Positions 59,698-64,000 of a DNA stretch of 64,000 bases are shown piece by piece; positions within the stretch are counted from its first letter, which is position 1, and each line of letters begins with the position of its first letter. The notes under the pieces were generated by a model, which saw only the letters and a program-made list of their open reading frames with translations, ran no database searches and was not told where the DNA came from. A program made the position numbers and the translations under genes. Location: the NCBI GenBank assembly GCA_963812085.1, contig CAWETL010000004.1, forward strand, positions 248,001-312,000, written 5' to 3'. The stretch comes from SPDF01 sp963812085 (lineage in GTDB: Bacteria; Gemmatimonadota; Gemmatimonadetes; Gemmatimonadales; GWC2-71-9).

Positions 59698-60944
59698 TGA
59701 ACCGCCGCGACCTTGTCCGGGCGGCGGCATTTTTTCCCGCGGCGGCGTGGCTGCCGCGACTGGGGTCGCCGGCCGAGGCGGGCCGGCGGGCGGTGCTGCC
59801 GCCGCCCTCGGATGACGAGGCGTACTGGGCCGAGGTGCGCCGCCAGTTCTTCATCGCCGACGGCATCTTCATGAACACCGGCACCTATGGCGCCTGTCCC
59901 AAGCCGGTGCTGGACGCCGTCGAGGCGCACGAGCGGGCCTTCGAGACCATTTTTCATCAGCAACCATTCGACGTCCACGCCCTCCGGGCCCAGCTGGCCG
60001 GCCTGGTGGGCGCCCCGCCCGAGACGCTCGCGTTTACCCGCAACACCACGGAGGGCATGAACGCGGTGGCCCGGGGGCTCGACCTGCAGCCGGGCGACGA
60101 GATCCTCCTGACCACGCAGGAACATGTGGGGGGACGGTGCTGCTGGGAGCTGGTGGCGGCCCGCTACGGGCTGGTCCTCACGCAGTTTGAGCCGCCGGTC
60201 CCCGCGGCGAGCGAGGACGCGCTGTTCGACGCCTGGACGTCGCACGTCGGTCCGAAGACGCGGGTGCTGAGCATCCAGCACGTGTTCTTCAGCACCGGCG
60301 CCATTCAGCCGGTCCGCAGGCTCGCTGCCTGGGCGCGGGAGCGCGGCATCATCACCGTGGTGGACGGCGCCCACCCGCCGGGCATGCTGGCGCTCGACAT
60401 CCAGGACCTCGGGTGCGATTTCTACGCCTCGAGCCCGCACAAGTGGCTGCTGGCGCCGAAGGGGTGCGGCTTCCTCTACATCAGCCCGGCGTGGCTCGAC
60501 CGCCTCTGGCCGCTCATCGCGAGCGGCGGTTGGGACGACCTGTCGCTCAAGGGCGATCGCTTCGATCACGTGGGGACGCGGAACGACAGCCTGCTGGTCG
60601 GGTTCCAGGCCGCCGTGGCCTTCCATGACGCCATCGGGAGCGAGCGCATCGAGCGCCGGAGCCGCGGGCTCGCCACGCGCCTGGACGCCGGCCTCCGGAC
60701 CGTGCCGAAGGTGCGCATGGTCTCGCCATCCAATCCCGAGCTTCGGAGTGCCATGGTGTCGTTCGAGGTGGAGGGCAAGACCGGCGCGGAGATGCAGCAG
60801 CGGCTCTGGGCGATGGGACCGGTGCGGGTCCGGCACGTCGGCGAGGACAACCTCGACTACACGCGCCTCTCGACGCACATCTACAACACGCCGGACGAAG
60901 TGGACAGGGTGGTCGCGATGGTGGGGGATATCTCCCGCACCTAG
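59697..60944 (+). CDS. Class-V aminotransferase-like (isopenicillin N epimerase-like), exported via Tat?
   Basis: A 415-residue PLP enzyme of the class V group. NTGTYGACPKPV near residue 60, the cofactor Asp in VVDGAHPPGM near 225 and the Schiff-base Lys in SSPHKWLLAPKGCGFLY near 245. The N-terminus (NRRDLVRAAAFFPAAAWLP) has paired Arg and a hydrophobic stretch like a Tat signal. Family members epimerise or cleave amino acids, or desulfurate cysteine; no cysteine desulfurase active-site Cys is obvious. Substrate unknown. Confidence 0.8.
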   Translation: MNRRDLVRAAAFFPAAAWLPRLGSPAEAGRRAVLPPPSDDEAYWAEVRRQFFIADGIFMNTGTYGACPKPVLDAVEAHERAFETIFHQQPFDVHALRAQLAGLVGAPPETLAFTRNTTEGMNAVARGLDLQPGDEILLTTQEHVGGRCCWELVAARYGLVLTQFEPPVPAASEDALFDAWTSHVGPKTRVLSIQHVFFSTGAIQPVRRLAAWARERGIITVVDGAHPPGMLALDIQDLGCDFYASSPHKWLLAPKGCGFLYISPAWLDRLWPLIASGGWDDLSLKGDRFDHVGTRNDSLLVGFQAAVAFHDAIGSERIERRSRGLATRLDAGLRTVPKVRMVSPSNPELRSAMVSFEVEGKTGAEMQQRLWAMGPVRVRHVGEDNLDYTRLSTHIYNTPDEVDRVVAMVGDISRT

Positions 60945-60970
60945 TTGCGGCCGACCACTGCGGGTCTCCG

Positions 60971-63328
60971 CTAGAGGATGGAGAACCGGGGAAACACCAC
61001 CAGCTTCGCCTGATCCAGCACGAGGGCGAACACCGCGCAGGCCCCGAGCACCGCCGCCACCATCCCGACCTGCAGCGGCGCCATCAACCAGCCCATCGTC
61101 GCAAGCACGCTCACCAGGGCCAGGTCGCCCAGGCTGGCGAGCAGCATCAACCGCCCAGGGGCGAAGCGCCAGAACGGCCCGTCGCTGCGCAGCGCGTAGA
61201 TGCCGGCCTGGTTGGTGAACACCAGGATCAGGAACACCACCGTCTGGAGCTGCGCCGGGCTCAGGCCCTGGGTGGTGCGCACCCACCAATACAATGAGAA
61301 CGTGAACACCAGCGACAGGGCCGCGAACACGCCGGCCGCGCCCACCAGCCGGTGCACCGCCCAGCGCTGCGGCCTGGGCGCCGGCTGGACGCGGTCCGTC
61401 GCGATGGTCATGGTGAGAAAATCGTTGGTGAACAGCAGCAACACGATCAGGGTGGCCGACATCACGAAGCCGCCGGTGAGCAGCAGGCCCAGCGTCAGGA
61501 ACACCACGATCTCGAACACCTTGAGCGTCTTGTTGAGGGTGTAGGTCAGCATGCGCCGGTGCACTTCGCGGCCGGTTCGCACCACGGTCAGCACGCCGCC
61601 CAGCCCGGGATCGGTGAGCACTACGCCGGCGGCGGCCTTGGCCACGTCCGTCGCGCTGGCCACGGCCACCCCCAGTTCGGCCTGGCGCAGCGCCGGCGCG
61701 TCGTTCACGCCGTCGCCGGTCATCCCGGTGACGTGTCCCGCGCCTTGCAGCGTCGCGACGATCCGGTGCTTGTCCTCCGGCAACACGCGGGCGTAGAGGT
61801 CGCAATCCTCGGGATTCTGTGGGTGCGGGCCCTGCGCCGCGCAGACGCGCGTGCCCAGGCCGAGCCGGGCGCCGATGGCGCGCGCAGTTTCCTCCGAATC
61901 GCCGGTGGCCATGCACACCCGCACGCCGAGGCGGGTGAGCTGGGTGATCAACCCCGCGGCGTCCGGGCGCGGGGGGTCGGCCAGTCCCACGACGCCGAGG
62001 AGCTGCAGCGCGTCGGGCGGACCGGCGGCGACCGCCAGCACGCGCGCGCCGCTCTCTGCGAGCTTGCGTTCCGCAGCCTCGAGCGCGGCCTGCTGTTCCG
62101 CGCCGAGCCGGCACAACGGGCCGATGACGCTGGCCGCGCCCTTGAGCGCATGCCAGGCGTGTCCGTCCACGGTGTAGACGCCTTCGCTGCGCCGCGTGCC
62201 CGGGTCGAAGGGGTGGAAGTCCTGCCGCGCGGGGGCGGCATCGAGCAACCGGCGCTCGCGCGCGGGGCCGAGGATCGCCAGGTCGAGCGGGTCCTGGGTG
62301 GCGTCGTCGCTGGCCAGCGCGGCGGTCCGTAACACGGCGTTCTCGTCGGCGCCGGCCGCCAGTGCAACCGCGCCGGCGTAGCTCAGGGTGTTTTGCGTCA
62401 GCGTGCCCGTCTTGTCCGACACCAGCGTATCCATCGCCGCGGCTTCCTCCACGGCTGGGAGGCGCGTCACCAGCACGCCCTGGCGCGCCAGCTCCTGGCT
62501 GCTCACCGCCGTGGCCAGGGTATACGTGGCAGGCAGGGCCACGGGCACCGAGGCCACCAGCAGCATCAGCGAGAACACGGCGGTGTCGGGCAGCGGAAGG
62601 TGGTGCCAGAGCGCGAAGGCGATCACCAGCGCGACGAGCACCGCGTCGAAGATGACGAGCCGCTTGACGATGGCGAAGATGGTGCGCTGCATGTGACTGG
62701 GAGGATTCGAGGTGCGCACCAGTTCGGCCGTGCGGCCGAAGAAAGTGTGCGTGCCGGTGGCGGTGACCGTGCCGCTGGCCTCGCCCTGGCGGACGATCGC
62801 GCCGGTGTAGGCTGGCTTGCCGGGGCCGGCGTCCACCGGCAGCGACTCCCCGGTCAGCGCGGCCTGATCCAGCGAGACGGCGCCGCCGAACAGCGCCAGG
62901 TCGGCCGGCACCAGGTCGCCCGCGCGGACGTGCACGATGTCGCCGGGCACCAACTGCTCCGAGGGGAGTACTTGCCACTGGGCTGCGCGCAACACCCGGG
63001 CGCTCACGTGCAGCTGCTTTCGCAACAGCGCGAGTGCGTCCCTGGCGCGCTGCTCCTGCACGAACGCGACCGCCGCGTTGAAGCCCAGGAGGGTCGCGAT
63101 CACCAGCGCCTCCACCCGGCGTCCCAGCAGGAGCTGCAGCACGATCACCGCTTCCAGCATCCACGGTACCGGGGCCCAGAACCTGGCGGCCAGTTGCCGC
63201 CACGCTGGAATGGTCTTGTCGATGATGGCGTTGGGGCCGAACCGCGTGAGCCGCTGCTCGGCCTCGGCGGCGGACAGTCCCCGTGCCGGGTCGGTGGGAG
63301 GGAGCGCAGGTGTCGCAGTCATCGCCAT
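60971..63328 (-). CDS. P-type ATPase, plasma-membrane proton pump type (P-IIIA)
   Basis: A 785-residue pump. Actuator motif LDQAALTGESLPVD near residue 155, M4 motif ASVPVALPATYTLA near 265 (PVALP, typical of H+-ATPases), phosphorylation site LVSDKTGTLTQNT near 308 and hinge MTGDGVNDAPALRQ near 515. Ten or so helices. No metal-binding Cys-x-Cys. Probable proton exporter; direct evidence for the ion is lacking. Confidence 0.9.
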   Translation of the reverse strand: MAMTATPALPPTDPARGLSAAEAEQRLTRFGPNAIIDKTIPAWRQLAARFWAPVPWMLEAVIVLQLLLGRRVEALVIATLLGFNAAVAFVQEQRARDALALLRKQLHVSARVLRAAQWQVLPSEQLVPGDIVHVRAGDLVPADLALFGGAVSLDQAALTGESLPVDAGPGKPAYTGAIVRQGEASGTVTATGTHTFFGRTAELVRTSNPPSHMQRTIFAIVKRLVIFDAVLVALVIAFALWHHLPLPDTAVFSLMLLVASVPVALPATYTLATAVSSQELARQGVLVTRLPAVEEAAAMDTLVSDKTGTLTQNTLSYAGAVALAAGADENAVLRTAALASDDATQDPLDLAILGPARERRLLDAAPARQDFHPFDPGTRRSEGVYTVDGHAWHALKGAASVIGPLCRLGAEQQAALEAAERKLAESGARVLAVAAGPPDALQLLGVVGLADPPRPDAAGLITQLTRLGVRVCMATGDSEETARAIGARLGLGTRVCAAQGPHPQNPEDCDLYARVLPEDKHRIVATLQGAGHVTGMTGDGVNDAPALRQAELGVAVASATDVAKAAAGVVLTDPGLGGVLTVVRTGREVHRRMLTYTLNKTLKVFEIVVFLTLGLLLTGGFVMSATLIVLLLFTNDFLTMTIATDRVQPAPRPQRWAVHRLVGAAGVFAALSLVFTFSLYWWVRTTQGLSPAQLQTVVFLILVFTNQAGIYALRSDGPFWRFAPGRLMLLASLGDLALVSVLATMGWLMAPLQVGMVAAVLGACAVFALVLDQAKLVVFPRFSIL

Positions 63329-63375
63329 GGAATGTAGTTAGCGCACGCCGGCATGAAGCCCCACGATGCCGCCGG

Positions 63376-64000
63376 TCACTTTGCGCCCCGCGTTCTCGGC
63401 GCCTTGAGTCCCGTCATGCAGACCGTGCGCACCGGGCAGGCGCCGCACCGCGCCACCCGCGCCGTGCAGACCAGCGCCCCGAGTTCCATGATGGCCTGGT
63501 TCAAGGCCCACGCCGAGGCACCGTGGCGCGTGTGCATGGCGGCGGCGGTGACCCAGAGTTTGCGTTGGCCGGCCGCGCCGCGGGCCCGCGGATGGAATGC
63601 GCGGCGGAGCACGCGCGCCACGTTGGTGTCCACCGCGGCCTCGGCCCGTTCGAAGGCGAAGCTCGCCACGGCCCCCGCGGTGTAGCGGCCCACGCCGGGC
63701 AGGCGTTGCAAGGCCTCGGTGTCCGACGGAATGCGCCCATCCCGCTCGTCGGTGATCACCTTCGCCAGCCGGTGCAGGTTCTCCGCCCGCCGGTAGTACC
63801 CCAGCCCCTCCCAGCTCTCCCGCACGGCCGCAGGCCGGGCCGCGGCCAGCGCGCCCACCGTCGGGTATTGCTGGAGGAAGCGCGGCCAATAGACCTCGAC
63901 GCGCGATACCTGCGTTTGCTGCAGCATGAACTCCGACACCAGGATCGACCAGGGGTCTCGCGTCTTCCGCCAGGGGAGGTCTCGGCCGTGACGGCGGAAC
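63376..64000 (-). CDS. mutY: A/G-specific adenine glycosylase, truncated by the window edge
   Basis: The visible 208 residues begin within FRRHGRDLPWRKTRDPW at the window edge and run to the stop. Helix-hairpin-helix LPGVGRYTAGAVASF and catalytic Asp in EAAVDTNVARVL are near the middle; the four-Cys 4Fe-4S loop (CTARVARCGACPVRTVC) follows. The protein ends 11 residues after the cluster, so it has no C-terminal MutT-like domain that reads 8-oxoG in E. coli MutY. This short form is known in other bacteria. Confidence 0.9.
   Translation of the reverse strand, partial: FRRHGRDLPWRKTRDPWSILVSEFMLQQTQVSRVEVYWPRFLQQYPTVGALAAARPAAVRESWEGLGYYRRAENLHRLAKVITDERDGRIPSDTEALQRLPGVGRYTAGAVASFAFERAEAAVDTNVARVLRRAFHPRARGAAGQRKLWVTAAAMHTRHGASAWALNQAIMELGALVCTARVARCGACPVRTVCMTGLKAPRTRGAK

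Noticed and set aside
59604..63203. A 1,199-residue open frame on the minus strand
   Set aside because: It is a shadow across the aminotransferase and the P-type ATPase: composition is Arg/Gly/Ala-rich, with no motifs, while both overlapped genes have complete catalytic motifs. High GC creates many such frames.
1..64000. tRNA, rRNA, prophage, insertion sequence or integrative element
   Set aside because: No cloverleaf ending in CCA, rRNA segment, transposase, integrase or terminal repeats were recognised on either strand.

Overview
The window is a very GC-rich (roughly 70 %) stretch of what looks like a chromosome from a Gram-negative-type (diderm) heterotroph. Gene content and style (an arginine operon built around an acyl-ornithine carbamoyltransferase, many outer-membrane or lipoprotein-type secreted proteins, DUF4384/DUF2203/DUF2071 proteins, PHA granule genes) would fit Gemmatimonadota or a similar soil lineage. 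That placement is an inference from gene style, since no rRNA or marker gene is present. I see no tRNA, rRNA, CRISPR array, phage or transposase, so most of the window reads as core or housekeeping sequence with one small accessory patch (about 33.8-39.1 kb).

Layout. 1-5.8 kb: end of a DMT/EamA transporter, a nucleoside deaminase, an aldo/keto reductase, a DUF2071 protein on the other strand, then a histone-deacetylase-family protein with a large extra C-terminal domain and a membrane-anchored partner. 5.8-15.1 kb: a nine-gene arginine operon in which every junction overlaps or nearly does (argG, an unrecognised P-loop gene, argC, argD, argF', argB, argE, argH, argR). An ARG-box-like palindrome sits on the argG start. 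The carbamoyltransferase is of the N-acyl-ornithine type and has Val at the position that separates acetyl- from succinyl-ornithine enzymes, so the pathway may run on N-succinyl intermediates. 15.1-20.5 kb: a small STAS-like protein, XdhC, HMG-CoA reductase, then a PHA cluster (PhaR-type regulator behind a promoter with two operator-like palindromes, a phasin, a patatin). 20.5-30.8 kb, minus strand: PlsC-like acyltransferase, UbiB/ABC1 kinase, a CoxG-molybdopterin-binding fusion with MocA, a Pit phosphate transporter with its DUF47 partner, a HAD phosphatase, an erythromycin esterase/alpha-beta-hydrolase fusion and a phosphoribosyltransferase. 31-33.8 kb: pyrophosphatase, an exported RidA, and a Big-domain lipoprotein with a cupredoxin-like end that has lost its copper ligands.

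33.8-41.8 kb, minus strand: an intact approx. 1,000-residue adenine-type DNA methyltransferase followed by a helicase broken by four frameshifts (a decayed restriction or defence pair), then a TMEM175 channel, a small unknown, a frameshifted family-2 glycosyltransferase and an RsbRD-like protein. 41.8-47.1 kb: LD-carboxypeptidase, hydrolase, lipoprotein, FmdB zinc ribbon, Nudix hydrolase, and an mntR-mntH pair behind a DtxR/MntR-type operator. 47.2-54.4 kb: an envelope region with a secreted TIM-barrel glycosidase-like protein coupled to a TPR/beta-barrel outer-membrane protein, a DUF4384 protein with a Tyr/Gly/Pro tract, and strong hairpins. 54.4-64 kb: rhodanese/PTP-like phosphatase, DUF190 plus CrcB, NAD synthetase, thioesterase, patatin, DUF2203, a membrane protein, a class-V aminotransferase-like enzyme, a proton-type P-ATPase and the start-truncated mutY.

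Several genes (phosphoribosyltransferase, helicase, glycosyltransferase, one secreted protein) need single-base frame corrections. Whether these are true mutations or residual sequence errors cannot be decided from the sequence alone.
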